Shown here in pieces: positions 23,546 through 33,476 of a DNA stretch of 64,000 nucleotides (its first letter is position 1; each line of letters opens with the position of its first letter). The position numbers and the translations under genes are program-made. Source of the stretch: Neoscytalidium dimidiatum (taxonomy: Eukaryota > Ascomycota > Dothideomycetes > Botryosphaeriales > Botryosphaeriaceae); contig CM074695.1 in assembly GCA_037367355.1 (NCBI GenBank), positions 2,046,001 through 2,110,000 of the forward strand, given 5' to 3'. Below the pieces are notes generated by a model, which saw nothing but the letters and a program-made list of their open reading frames with translations, made no database searches and was not told where the DNA came from.

Positions 23546-26188
23546 TCACCTCCCCTCCCTCCAAGGGAGCACAACCACAACACTACCCCTCTCCGCTTCA
23601 CTACCACCCTCTCTCTCCATCCTCCTCCTCCACCGTCCATACACGCACCCCAGACACCCCGCACTAACAAACAGATTCCGACACTTCACCGCGCCGAGCG
23701 CGTACACCGTCGCCGCAGGACTCCAACTCGCATCGAGGATGACCTGCTGCGCAGCCTCGGCGCCCCCGGCCTTCCCACCAGCATCGACGTCGCCCCTCCT
23801 CCTCGCCCCCAGCACGGCCGCATCGCCACCGCCACGGCCGCCGCGGATCAGCTGGCCGAAATGGACGAAGCGCCAGCGGCGCTCGCGGAGGAGGGTCGCG
23901 ATGCTGTGGTTGGCGTCGACGTAGGCGGACGAGGAGGAGGGCGGGGCGGTGGAGAAGGAGGAGGTGGTCGGGGTCTCGTGGGCGCAGGGCACGGTGCTGG
24001 TGGCGGCGATGGCCAGGACGAGGGCGATGTTGGCCGTGGTCGCGGTGGCAGCTGCGCTGGCCCCGCCCGCGCCGCTGCTCACGGTTATCCTGTACACAAT
24101 GCTCGTTGGATCGCCCTCCCAGCACGGTGTCACGGTGACGGAGAGCGAGGTCAGCACGTCGCCGGGGGATGACGGCTCGGCTGCTCCGTCGGCCTCTTCC
24201 TCCTCTTCCTCATTTGGAGGGACACTCTGCTGCGTCGACGCTGCGAGTAACGACAACGGAGCAGCAGGCTCAAGCCGTGTCGACGTGCGGACGTACCGCG
24301 TACCGCCAGCACCGCCACCGCTGCCGCCGCCATCAGCGCCCTCCCCCGACGGCGGCAAGTTGAGCAGCACGCCGCGGCGGATGTGGAAATGCAGCGCGCT
24401 ATCCCCCACCGCCATATTCACCAACGCATTCGCAACCGCGCTCAACCCGTTCGCCTGCGCCGCAAGCACCAGATGCTGCTGCTGCTGGAACGCCGACGAC
24501 GCCGCCGTCGAGACCGTCGTCGCGCCCGTCACGGAATCGCGCCTCGTCGACGTCGCGGTCGAAGCCCCGTGCTTCGCCCCAGCCGCCGTGGACAGCGCGT
24601 CGCGCGCGCCCAGGAACAGCTCGAACACCAGCCCGCTCCACTCGCCCTGCGCGACGCCCGCCGTGCCGGTCGCCGCGCCGACCACGCGCGCCCACGCGCG
24701 CAGCCGCCCGTCCGCCAGCACCGCGTCCGGCTGGAAGACGACCTCGCCGCCGGCGCCCAGCGGCCGGCTGTGCTCGAGGCAGGACGCGCTGGCGAGCCCG
24801 TAGACGGTGCCCATGACGATGGCGAGCACGACGTGGCAGTGATCCTTGACGCGCGCGTCCGGGAAGCTGCCGCCGCTGCGGCGCGCGACGAAGCCGCTGT
24901 GGCCGCCCGCGAGGGCGCGCAGCCCCTCGCTGATGTCTTGCAGCGCCCAGCCCGGGTCGGTCGCGGAGGCGGGTCCGTAGTCGCGCATGACGGCGCCGCA
25001 GAGGCGGTGCAGGTGCGGCGAGAAGTAGTGCAGGATGGCGCGGTGCGTCTCCGGGACGGGGGGCTCGGCCGGGGAGGCGTCCGGCTTGAGGAGCAGGCAG
25101 ACCTGGCCCTTCTGCCTGACGAGCCGGTCGACGCGCTGGCGGACGTGGGCGAAGGCCGCGTTCCAGGCGTCGACCAGGCGCCGCGTGTCGATCCCGGGCG
25201 TCTTGCCGCGGAAGTGCTTGAAGGTCAGCCACGGGATGGCTTCGAGGACGGTGGTCTGCCACTTGGGCTCGAAGCGGCCCCGGAAGAGGTGCTCGTTGAA
25301 TGTGGCCAGGAAGTCTGTCTCGGCGTTCCTGTTGCCGATTAGGAAGATGTCCGGCGGTGCTGCTGCTGCTGCCGCCGTGGTGCCGGTGCCGAGAGTTGCT
25401 ATCATATAGTCTTCGGTGGTGGAAACGACGGACGTGGAGACTTTCACGTCGAATCCGAGCTTCGATAGGATATGAGACATGGTGAGGACCTTCAATGAGC
25501 TTGTCGGGTAGTGTTGAGGCTGCCGGTTTTGCTTCGGCCATAGGATCCACTTCAACGCGCCTAGGATGAGGGGCACGTCGTTGATATGGATCCTGTCCAT
25601 GGCGCGCAAGCTCTCCGGCGGGATCCCCGTTACGCTTGCTTCGAACTCGCCCGCCTCGTCCAGCAGGTGCTGCCTGAAGTCGTTCGCATCCTCTTCCAAC
25701 ATGACCGACTCGACCCACCGCTGAAGAGCGTCGAGAAGCTCGTGCTGGATCCTGAGCTCTGTGTCGCCGTGGCCGGGGCTCAACAGAGCGTGCGGTATCA
25801 ACTCCCGCAATAGATTGACCGTTGTGTCCGCGCCGTAGAAGCAAAGGAGGCCGCATGTCAGAGCGCGCAGACAAGCCTGGCCAGCGTCATCCGGGAGCCC
25901 TGTCGACGCGTTTGGCAACGGGACGCTCTCGACGAATCCATTCTGGACAATGACGCCGTAGACCATGTCGTTGATGGAGCGCTCTTCCCTATACGCGGCG
26001 AAGTCGAACGACGAAGGAGCCTCTAGTTGCGCGCCGGAGACGAACAGGAGCTGTTCCAGCGTGTGTAGTCTTTCCTGGGTTTTGTGCCATCCGTGCGGAC
26101 CTGTTGCTAGATAGACTGCTGTTTTGAGGTGTTGCAACGGGAGCTCGACCTGCGATAGCGGGCCAAGATTCGCTGTCATGGGGGCCAT
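23546..26188 (-). CDS. Large conserved-looking protein of unknown function
   Basis: An intronless frame of 880 residues from the ATG at 26188; the open frame extends further only with GTG. The first ~400 residues are well structured in appearance, alternating hydrophobic helices (LPLQHLKTAVYLATGPHGWH, LRALTCGLLCFYG). The second half is low complexity with Gly-, Ala-, Ser- and Glu-rich stretches and a short Q run. A region near residues 400-520 (HRAILHYFSPHLHRLCGAVM) is again ordered. No catalytic motif, signal peptide or clear membrane anchor is seen. Third-position GC is very high. I do not recognise the family. Confidence 0.7.
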   Translation of the reverse strand: MAPMTANLGPLSQVELPLQHLKTAVYLATGPHGWHKTQERLHTLEQLLFVSGAQLEAPSSFDFAAYREERSINDMVYGVIVQNGFVESVPLPNASTGLPDDAGQACLRALTCGLLCFYGADTTVNLLRELIPHALLSPGHGDTELRIQHELLDALQRWVESVMLEEDANDFRQHLLDEAGEFEASVTGIPPESLRAMDRIHINDVPLILGALKWILWPKQNRQPQHYPTSSLKVLTMSHILSKLGFDVKVSTSVVSTTEDYMIATLGTGTTAAAAAAPPDIFLIGNRNAETDFLATFNEHLFRGRFEPKWQTTVLEAIPWLTFKHFRGKTPGIDTRRLVDAWNAAFAHVRQRVDRLVRQKGQVCLLLKPDASPAEPPVPETHRAILHYFSPHLHRLCGAVMRDYGPASATDPGWALQDISEGLRALAGGHSGFVARRSGGSFPDARVKDHCHVVLAIVMGTVYGLASASCLEHSRPLGAGGEVVFQPDAVLADGRLRAWARVVGAATGTAGVAQGEWSGLVFELFLGARDALSTAAGAKHGASTATSTRRDSVTGATTVSTAASSAFQQQQHLVLAAQANGLSAVANALVNMAVGDSALHFHIRRGVLLNLPPSGEGADGGGSGGGAGGTRYVRTSTRLEPAAPLSLLAASTQQSVPPNEEEEEEADGAAEPSSPGDVLTSLSVTVTPCWEGDPTSIVYRITVSSGAGGASAAATATTANIALVLAIAATSTVPCAHETPTTSSFSTAPPSSSSAYVDANHSIATLLRERRWRFVHFGQLIRGGRGGGDAAVLGARRRGDVDAGGKAGGAEAAQQVILDASWSPAATVYALGAVKCRNLFVSAGCLGCVYGRWRRRMEREGGSEAERGSVVVVLPWREGR

Positions 26189-26623
26189 AGTGCATATTTC
26201 CTGAACATCTCTGAGAACCACGCGTTGCGGATCTTTATCTACTGGTTTTTTTTTTCTTCCTTGGTGGACGGGATTTCGTGCTCTTGTGCATCACCACTCG
26301 GTTCCGCTGCTGCTTGAGTTGAGTTACACAAAAAGTTAGTAGTCGAACACCCACCAATCAGCGACCACTCCCGCTGCCCAGCTCCAACGGTCGGCTTGCG
26401 GCGGGCAAGACATCACAGCGCGGACGCTGGATTTGCTTGGCTCGAAGCGGGCTGCAGCAGAATAAATTTTCGATGCGACACAGATAAGCGTTGAGTCTTA
26501 CGCGAAGACAAGCACGATGCTCCCAAGGCAAGGACAGCCATACATAACCATCATCATCAATTATGTGGACGTACGTACCCAAAGCCCAAAGGACCACACC
26601 ATCGGCTACGGATCCCGGCCCAT
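26189..26623. other. Intergenic: promoter of the unknown protein gene and 3' flank of the hydrolase
   Basis: No coding signal. A T10 tract lies at ~26246. Confidence 0.5.
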
Positions 26624-28369
26624 CTACAAGCCATTCTGTCTCAAGAAGTCCGTGACGTGGCCCTTCACGACCTCCGGCTTCTCCACCATGGGCAAGTGTC
26701 CCGCATCCTGGACGAGATAGTACGGACCCTTTCCGTCCGCGTACGCCTCGGCCATCTTTTTCATTCCCTCCGGCAGCTTGCCATCCCCCGCGCCGACCAA
26801 GAAAGCGCCCGGAACCTTACCGTCCTTCATTTCCTTCGAGTAGTCGTAGCTGAAGAGAGCGCGTACCGCCGTCTTGAACCCGTGCAGGCTGTTCCTCTCC
26901 ACGGCTGCCTTCACGCTGTTGAGCTTCGGCTCGAGGGCAGCATCCTCGTACGACTTCGGGACGAACCATCTCCGAACTGTCAGCTCGGCCAGCTTCTCGC
27001 CGATGACGGGGTCCGCGTCGGAAGAGACGGTCGTCAGCGCCTTCGCACCGCCGTACGTCGCAGCCGTTGCGCCCTCCTTCTCTGCGACCTCAGCACGTTC
27101 CGTCCATAGTTGCGGGTTCGCGGCAGGGGCGGTGGGATTGGTGTCGCAGGAGACGAAGGAAGCGACGCGGTCCGGGTAGCGCAGTGCGGTGGCCAGCGCC
27201 GTCACGCCGCCTAGACTGACGCCGATGACGGAGGCGGCCTTCGGGACGCGGAGAGCGTCGAGCAGGGCGATGATGTCCGAGGCCAGCAAATCGACAGTGA
27301 CCGGTGTGTTGCCAACAGCGCTGTTGCGCCCACGCGTGTTGTAGCGGAGGACGCGGTAGGCCTTATTTGCAGGATCCGAGAGGAATGCGGAGACGAAGTC
27401 GTCCCAAATATGGTAATCTGTGAGGATAGAGTTGCTAAGGACAATAATGGGAGCGTGGATATCACCGGAACCCTCCAAGCGGTACTCTATGTCCACACCA
27501 TCAGCAGTGGTGATGTAGGATTCGACTGCTCCAGCAGCACCACCAGAAGCGGGGATGGTCTTGGTAATCCCATCTGGATGCTTGAATTCAGGCACTTCGC
27601 TGGCAGCGAGAGAGGAGAGATACCGGGGCGCGGGTCCAAAAGTGTAGAACAAGTTGTACACGCGGCGCTTCTTCTCCCCGACAATTTCGCTGTTCACCTT
27701 CTCTGTCCAGGGTGTAGTGGTCGCAGCCTTGAATTCCGGACCACCCAGGCCGTTCACAGGATCGTATTCGTGCAGTGACAAATACTCAACGTGCTTCACC
27801 TCATCGCTCGGTCCCAGAGGCTTGACAACAGAAGAGTACTTGAATCGTCTCGACCGCCTCCAGCCGGGGACCTTGGAGAGCAGGGGCACATGTTCATCCT
27901 CTGCCCACTTGTTGTATTCTGCCTCATCCGCACCAGGTTTCAAGATGGACGTGACCGATACCAAAACTCCACCAATTTTCCCCTCCGCATCCACATCCTC
28001 GAGCTTCTTGTAGCCCTCCTTTTTCTTATCACTCACGGAATCATAAACCCTCCTGTCCACATGAATCTTCTTCATGATCGAGGCCTCCCTCTCGCTCTTC
28101 AGCGGCGGGTTGCGCAGGTCGAGGTAGGCGGGAGAATTGAGCGCGTCCATGTCGTTGATATCGTACAGGGCGACCCATGTGGGCTTCTCCTTGGAGCCCT
28201 GGCCTGCATCGCCAAGGTCAGCGGCACGATAGCGAAAGCCGTTATCGACGAAGGGCAGGCGCAGGCGCGTCGGGCCGTGCTCGTTGTTGTACCAGTCGTG
28301 GAACACCGAGTCCGGCAGCTCGGCATGCGGCTGCATGGTCACGTACAGGAGGCCGGGCACGGGCGCCAT
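26624..28369 (-). CDS. EthD-like tandem barrel fused to alpha/beta hydrolase (3-oxoadipate enol-lactonase-like)
   Basis: Single exon of 581 residues. Residues ~1-115 and ~130-240 look like two ferredoxin-type EthD/dimeric alpha-beta barrel units; each starts with a beta strand (GLLYVTMQP; GVLVSVTSI) and has the WYNNEHGPTRLRLP / WAEDEHVPLLSKVPGW signature. From ~285 an alpha/beta hydrolase follows: YRVLRYNTRGRN, nucleophile elbow GVSLGG with Ser385, and DAGHLPMVEKPE with candidate catalytic His558. The hydrolase resembles PcaD-type enol-lactonases that open 3-oxoadipate enol-lactone to 3-oxoadipate. Neighbours (muconate cyclase, intradiol dioxygenase, CMD-like protein) support that role. The barrels may add an oxygenase, isomerase or decarboxylase step, or only dimerise. 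No targeting signal seen. Confidence 0.87.
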   Translation of the reverse strand: MAPVPGLLYVTMQPHAELPDSVFHDWYNNEHGPTRLRLPFVDNGFRYRAADLGDAGQGSKEKPTWVALYDINDMDALNSPAYLDLRNPPLKSEREASIMKKIHVDRRVYDSVSDKKKEGYKKLEDVDAEGKIGGVLVSVTSILKPGADEAEYNKWAEDEHVPLLSKVPGWRRSRRFKYSSVVKPLGPSDEVKHVEYLSLHEYDPVNGLGGPEFKAATTTPWTEKVNSEIVGEKKRRVYNLFYTFGPAPRYLSSLAASEVPEFKHPDGITKTIPASGGAAGAVESYITTADGVDIEYRLEGSGDIHAPIIVLSNSILTDYHIWDDFVSAFLSDPANKAYRVLRYNTRGRNSAVGNTPVTVDLLASDIIALLDALRVPKAASVIGVSLGGVTALATALRYPDRVASFVSCDTNPTAPAANPQLWTERAEVAEKEGATAATYGGAKALTTVSSDADPVIGEKLAELTVRRWFVPKSYEDAALEPKLNSVKAAVERNSLHGFKTAVRALFSYDYSKEMKDGKVPGAFLVGAGDGKLPEGMKKMAEAYADGKGPYYLVQDAGHLPMVEKPEVVKGHVTDFLRQNGL

Positions 28370-29092
28370 CTTGTCGGTCGACGTGAGGGAGCAAGCGATG
28401 CGGCAACGGCGACGGCAGTGGTGGCGGGTAAGGGCTTCGCGGAGGACGAGGAGATGGCGGCGGAAGCGAGTTTCTGCGATGTCGCGGGGCCAATGGCTCG
28501 GATCCTGGTGGAGGATGACAACGTGAACATCAGGAGAGACGTTGGTATTTTGAGCGGCTAACTAGCCTGCGCTTCATTCCGATCGCAAAGCCTGGTGCTT
28601 CGTGCTGCGCGTTCCCCAGGCGGCTACCCCGCGGCCGGCAGAGAGGTCGGGATGTGGCGCTCCGCGGTGGTTCCGGCGCACAGCCGGTACTGGACCTCGG
28701 ATGTGCCTTTAACCGCCGCACTCGGAGCTACGTCAGCGGGGTTGCGTCCTCGATTTTGCGACCGGAAATTTTTTGGCTGCGATCTGGTCTCAGTCGTGCG
28801 CCTTTTACTTTAATTAACTTTGTAGAGCAAGAGCGCAGGTAATCGGTAGCCCAACTCTATGCCTCTAGCATCAGCGACATCAAGAAAGGTTATTCTGCCC
28901 CCATGAGGGCTGTTGTCTAGTTGCGCGCGCAGTGTGTTGACGGATTTCCACACTCGGCCAAGATCGCAGCCGGATGAACTCTCTGCACTCATGTCCTGCT
29001 GTCGAACCACATTCCTTTTGTTTATCCACAGGTCGTCACTCTGGAACAGAAATTCAGAGCCAATGATATCTATTCAGTTCTAATGTGTGTGC
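28370..29092. promoter_or_regulatory. Upstream region of the fused hydrolase gene
   Basis: Between the hydrolase start and the cyclase stop. GC-rich near the hydrolase, with an inverted CCGG-N7-CCGG at 28673-28687. No gene. Confidence 0.4.
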
Positions 29093-30433
29093 CTAATCGT
29101 ACCAGATGGCGTTCATGCCAAAGCCAGGTTCTGTCACCTCGCATCTAGCAACTCTACCGAGAAATCCATCCTGCCATCTATACATCTCAATAAATCCGAC
29201 AGTATCATCCGTGATTGCGATATATTCGTCCGTCCAAGGGCACGGTGCGATAGCGTTCGAGTGGCCTCCGCTTGACGAAGTGGGGTTCATGAACAGCTGC
29301 CTCTCGATGCTGCCGTTCTCCGCCAGACTGAATGCGCTAATGTAACCAGGAACGCCAATGGTGTTGGAGCGCGATGTTGCGAAAAGTGTCTTGCCGCTCT
29401 GCGTGGTGAAGACGACGTCGGCGCGATAGTTCTTCAAGTTGTATCTCAGGCCTAGAGAGGACGAGTCAGCTCAAAGACATTAGACTTTCGGCAATACTGG
29501 AAGCATCACGCACCAGGTGGGATGAGGGGGAATATGCGGTGAGTGGAGACAGGCAGATGCGTCTGCTGGTCAATCACATATTCCACTAGATTATTGCCCG
29601 CTTCGTTCAGAACGTAGATATAGTTCCCGCTTGGATGCATCTCAACCCATCTGGGGTGGTCGCCTGGATCGGGCGCCTCGACTGAGCCGACCAAGGTGAC
29701 ATGGCCGGTCTCTGAATCCTTCTTGTGTGTCCAGACCTTGTTTGCGTACATGTCCGCCGAGTACAGGTATGTCTCGGTGGGATCGAAGACCATGCCATGG
29801 ATACCAGTCTTGGGCTCGTACTCGTAGTTTTGCACGTTCTCCTTCAGTGCGCCGTCCTCGTTGACCGAGAATACATTGCCAAAACCGGCATAGTTGTAAA
29901 ATGGATTGCAGTAGACATTGTACGGGGGCTTCTTGGCGGCGAGCAGGAAGATTGCGCGAGTATTGGTGTCCTTGTTCGCGGCGAGGGCTGTTATGGAAGA
30001 CCGTTCTGTTAGATCACCTGAGGTGGAAAAAAATAGGCAACCTGGACGCTTGCCCCGTGGAGTCGCCGTTTGCAGGGTGACTGAGACGTACGGTGGCCAG
30101 CAATGGGGTGTGATGCACTCTGCACAATTTCGGTCGGACTCTTCACCGTGTAACTGGACCACGTCTTCATGGACGCGCCGTAAATTTGCTTTCTGTCATG
30201 CTGCACCAACGAAAACGAATCAGCACGGGCCGAGAAGCAAGAGGGCGCATCAATGGTGTCGGGCGACGGTGTTGGCGTTGGCTCACACTGAAGGTCATCC
30301 AGGAGATGGGCTCGTCGTAGGGAATCTCGGTGCGCTTGACGAGCTTCAGGGTCAATGCCTCGTCATCGAACTCGAAGGTGAAGATGGCACCCGGACGGGT
30401 CCAGGTGCCGACCATCAGGTGGTGCTTCGCCAT
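29093..30433 (-). CDS. Carboxy-cis,cis-muconate cyclase (seven-bladed beta-propeller lactonising enzyme)
   Basis: Four exons, 30433-30287, 30200-30092, 29987-29514 and 29451-29093, give ~362 residues, the usual family length. The start HHLMVGTWTRPGAIFTFEFD, then YDEPISWMTF, TRAIFLLAAKKPPYNVY, NYEYEPKTGIHGMVFDPTE, DPGDHPRWVEMHPSGNY and the end EPGFGMNAIWYD follow the fungal 3-carboxymuconate lactonising enzyme throughout. This enzyme converts 3-carboxy-cis,cis-muconate to the muconolactone in the protocatechuate branch of the 3-oxoadipate pathway. All introns join in frame (TFS/HDRK, AGH/PLAAN, PP/GLRY). It is divergent from an intradiol dioxygenase, which should supply its substrate. A longer start at 30505 is possible but off the family pattern. 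Confidence 0.93.
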
Positions 30434-30876
30434 TTTTGCAAAGGGCGGTGACTGCTTGGTGCAATTCTTGCTGAGCTGGTGGAACAATCGACAGGAGGCG
30501 CGCATCTGGAGCTGGATGGATTATGGCACACGGTGGCAGGTGGTAGCTCCGTTACAGGCGACGTGGGGCCAGAGCTTGATGCCTTGTTGGGTATGGTGTG
30601 CGATGGAAGAGAGATTACCCTGGACGGCGGACAGATCGGTTGGCCACGGTTACGACCATCGGTTGTTGCGCTGAAGGCTAGCAGCCAATGGCGGAGCTCG
30701 TTTTGCAAAAGGGCGCCGAACGCCGGCGCTGTGGAGGGTTCGCGCAGAGGGTCCGGGGCTCGGAGCGCGGGGCTGGTCTGCGGGGACCAGGGGCCCTCCT
30801 GGTAGACGGTAAGCACGCCGGCAACGAATGCGACCGGCCTAAGTCACGCTTCCCCGGCGCGAAATGCATCAGCCGA

Positions 30877-30887
30877 CGGATCTGCCG
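30877..30887. promoter_or_regulatory. Candidate Zn2Cys6 regulator site (CGG-N5-CCG)
   Basis: Inverted CGG/CCG triplets with a 5-base spacer, 32 bases upstream of the TATA box. Binuclear zinc-cluster activators bind such arrangements; the regulator is unknown. Confidence 0.35.
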
Positions 30888-30918
30888 TGGTGCGCCATGC
30901 CCTACGCCTACGAGCACT

Positions 30919-30925
30919 TATATAA
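30919..30925 (+). promoter_or_regulatory. TATA box of the intradiol dioxygenase
   Basis: TATATAA, 143 bases before the ATG. Confidence 0.5.
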
Positions 30926-31067
30926 GTCCTCCGGCCATTTTTGAGTCTTCATGTCCACCAAGTCTTTATCTTCACGCGTTTCTTCTCTTCTCAGCTCTCT
31001 GCAGTTTCGCAGCCGCTCCAACCAGTTCTGTATTCCTCGCCACAGCTCCACCAAATCGAACACAAAA

Positions 31068-32040
31068 ATGGCCATGTCTTCCGAGAAGTTCGACCCCAAG
31101 TTCACCGAGAACGTCATCAACGCCATTGGCCCGGCATGCCCGCCGCGTGCCCGCTTCGTCCTGAGTGCCATGCTCAAGCACATCCACGACTTCGCCCGCG
31201 AGGTCGAGCTCACCACCGAGGAGTGGATGGCCGGCGTTGAGTTCATGAACCAGTGCGGCAAGCTTTGGGCTGAGAGCAACGGCAAGAGGAACGAGACTCA
31301 CCGTATTACCGACGTCATTGGCTTGGAATCGTAAGTTGCCCGGCGCACGCCATTGGCTTCGCTCTTGCGGCGAACTTAGCCGACTAACGCTGCCCAGGCT
31401 TGTCGACGAGATTGCCAACAAGCACCTGTCTGCCACCGGCGAGGCTCCCACCTCCTCCGCCATTCTCGGTCCCTTCTGGAGCCCCGACGCTCCCTTCCGT
31501 GAGAACGGCGGCAGCATTATCGACTGCCCGCACAATGGCGAGGTTGCTCTCATGCACGGCCGCGTCATCGACCTCGAAACCAAGAAGCCCATTCCCAACG
31601 TCGTCTTCGACATCTGGCAAGCCAACTCCAACGGAAAATACGACTTCCAGGACCCTGAGGGCCAGACGCCCAACAACCTTCGCGGCAAGTTCAGGACCAA
31701 CGAAAATGGCGAATACCACTTCTACATGCTTAAGCCAACTGCCTACGCTCTCCCCACCGATGGCCCCGCTGGTGTCCTTCTCCGTCTGATGGACCGCAGC
31801 CCGTGGAGGCCTGCCCACATCCACTTGATGGTCAGCCACCCCGACTACAAGCCTGTCGTCACTCAGCTCTACCCCGACACCGACCCCCACCTCGTCGACG
31901 ACTCGGTCTTCGCCGTCAAGGATGATCTGATCATCCACTTCAACCCCCGCGAGGGCGACCCCAAGGCTAAGCTCGACCTCGAGTACAACGTCCGCCTGGC
32001 ACCCAAGGACGCCACCGGCAAGAACTCGGCGCAGCTGTAA
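31068..32040 (+). CDS. Intracellular intradiol ring-cleavage dioxygenase (catechol/hydroxyquinol 1,2-dioxygenase type)
   Basis: Exons 31068-31330 and 31398-32040 give 301 residues. It cleaves an ortho-dihydroxylated ring between the hydroxyls, using non-haem Fe(III) and O2. The N-terminal helical dimerisation domain ([20 protein letters not shown] ... GLESLVDEI) is the one found in catechol and hydroxyquinol dioxygenases. The catalytic domain shows SAILGPFW, Tyr169 (NGKYDFQ), Tyr204 ([13 protein letters not shown]), His228 and His230 (RPAHIHLMV), a complete iron ligand set. No signal peptide; cytosolic. Divergent from the muconate cyclase, so its product probably feeds that enzyme. Catechol versus hydroxyquinol preference cannot be settled by eye. 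Confidence 0.93.
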
Positions 32041-32662
32041 ACGAAAAACTAATGTGGATGATTGGCATTTCCGGCGTTGTAAATATTTCCGATTTGGTTT
32101 TTTTGGGGCTCTGGGACATTTTTCTCTGCGCGAGCTGCTCAGCGTTGAATTGATATCACATGAAGAGAATTGAGAAGATTTCACTGAACACTCTCCGTGC
32201 GTCGCTGTCGTCTGTGGTTGGATTTTTGCGCTTTGATGAAATAGTGGGTAAGCGTTTTGCCGTGGTCAATGCCGACCATCACTGGGGCGCGATGCACGCA
32301 AGCGCGCATCCGAGAGCTTGGGCGCTCTACCCCGCCATGACTGCCCCTCCATGCCGAAGCCATTGCCTGCATATATGCTAGAGAAATCCCCGATTCCTGT
32401 GCACCCATGAGATCTCGCTTTCCCAAGCCACCAGGTAATCCAAGCCCACCGCCCCGTCACCACCACCAGCCGGGAAAAGACAGACCACCAACTCAATTGG
32501 CGCATAATCCCAGGTTTCCACGCCTCCATCCCGCCCGCTACGGTCCCGCGCCCACCACTACTAGTCCCGTCGCATCCCAGCAGCTCGAACGCCTATCCAC
32601 CGTCCCGTTCTCCATACCAACGACCACGCGCCCACCCGCTATCCACCTCCGCCCCCCTCACC
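32041..32662. promoter_or_regulatory. Intergenic: dioxygenase 3' flank and promoter of the CMD-like gene
   Basis: No gene. The right half is C-rich, as is common for fungal leaders. Confidence 0.5.
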
Positions 32663-33268
32663 ATGCGCCTCCCCTACGCGCCGACCGAGCCGCCGGCCGA
32701 GCCCTCGCCCTCGAACCCGGACCCGGCCGCGACCGCCGCCGTCTACGAGCGCATCCGCGCGCGCCGCCTGCCGCGCCCGCTCATCCCGCTCGACCTGGCG
32801 CTGCTGCACGCCCCGCCCATCGCCGACGGCTACAACGCCTTCATCGGCGCCATCCGCTCCCAGACCGTCGTGGACGAGGCCGTCCTCGAGCTCGCCGTCA
32901 GCCGCGTCGGCGCCCTCACCGACGCCGTGTGGGAGTGGCGCGCGCACAGCGCCCTCGCGGCCAAGGCGGGCGTGGGCAGGCCCGTGCTGGCGTGGCTGCT
33001 GAAGAAGGAGCCGGCCGCGGATGGCGTCGTGGTGGAGGGGCTGGGCGAGAGGGAGAAGGCCGTCGTGCGGTACGTGGATGCGATGACCAAGGATATCAGG
33101 GTGGAGGATGCGGTGTTCGAGGCGCTGAAGGCCTTCTTTAACGAGCGGGAGATTGTCGAGCTGACGACGGCGGTCGCGGCGTATAACTGCGTGAGCAGGT
33201 TCCTTGTCGCGCTGGATGTGGGGGAGATGAATGATAAGGAGATGGTCGTGCCGGAGGAGGCGAAGTAG
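32663..33268 (+). CDS. Carboxymuconolactone-decarboxylase-family protein
   Basis: Single exon of 201 residues. The all-helical CMD/AhpD fold is suggested by VVDEAVLELAVSRVG, WEWRAHSALAAKAGV, REKAVVRYVDAMTKD and NEREIVELTTAVAAYN. The family includes 4-carboxymuconolactone decarboxylase, the step after the lactonising enzyme. The histidine in WRAHSA matches the usual position; the CxxC pair of peroxidase-type AhpD members is absent (only one Cys, AAYNCVSR). Location beside the dioxygenase and cyclase supports a role in the same pathway. A Pro-rich leader of ~30 residues has no clear function. Could alternatively be a general CMD-like protein with another substrate. Confidence 0.85.
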   Translation: MRLPYAPTEPPAEPSPSNPDPAATAAVYERIRARRLPRPLIPLDLALLHAPPIADGYNAFIGAIRSQTVVDEAVLELAVSRVGALTDAVWEWRAHSALAAKAGVGRPVLAWLLKKEPAADGVVVEGLGEREKAVVRYVDAMTKDIRVEDAVFEALKAFFNEREIVELTTAVAAYNCVSRFLVALDVGEMNDKEMVVPEEAK

Positions 33269-33460
33269 GATGTGGATTCGACGGGAGGTGCCTATGCTAG
33301 GTGGGCCAGTGCTGCGAGGCCACGGGACTTTGCGAGGGCGAAGGATCGGGGTGATCGTACGAACAGCACTCAGCTGATGCTCTCCGTGTCAGTTCATCAC
33401 AGAAAGATATAGTGCTTAGATTCTGGAATGGTCCTTGAAGCCAAGAGTAAGTTCTTAGGT

Positions 33461-33476
33461 GGACCATGCCCCGGTG
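33461..33476. repeat. 16-base direct repeat, copy 1
   Basis: GGACCATGCCCCGGTG, identical to the copy at 34460. Confidence 0.7.

Larger units (their letters stand above)
30434..31067. promoter_or_regulatory. Bidirectional promoter of cyclase and intradiol dioxygenase
   Basis: 634 bases between two divergent genes of the same pathway, favouring co-regulation. The dioxygenase side has a TATA box and a pyrimidine-rich leader. A CGG-N5-CCG palindrome lies near the middle. Confidence 0.65.

Noticed and set aside
24383..25342. 319-codon plus-strand frame
   Set aside because: Shadow of the unknown 880-residue gene; Arg-rich, no features.
30951..31067. N-terminal extension of the cytosolic dioxygenase to 30951
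   Set aside because: It would overlap the probable leader just after the TATA box; the ATG at 31068 has a better context (ACAAAAATGGCC) and fits family length.
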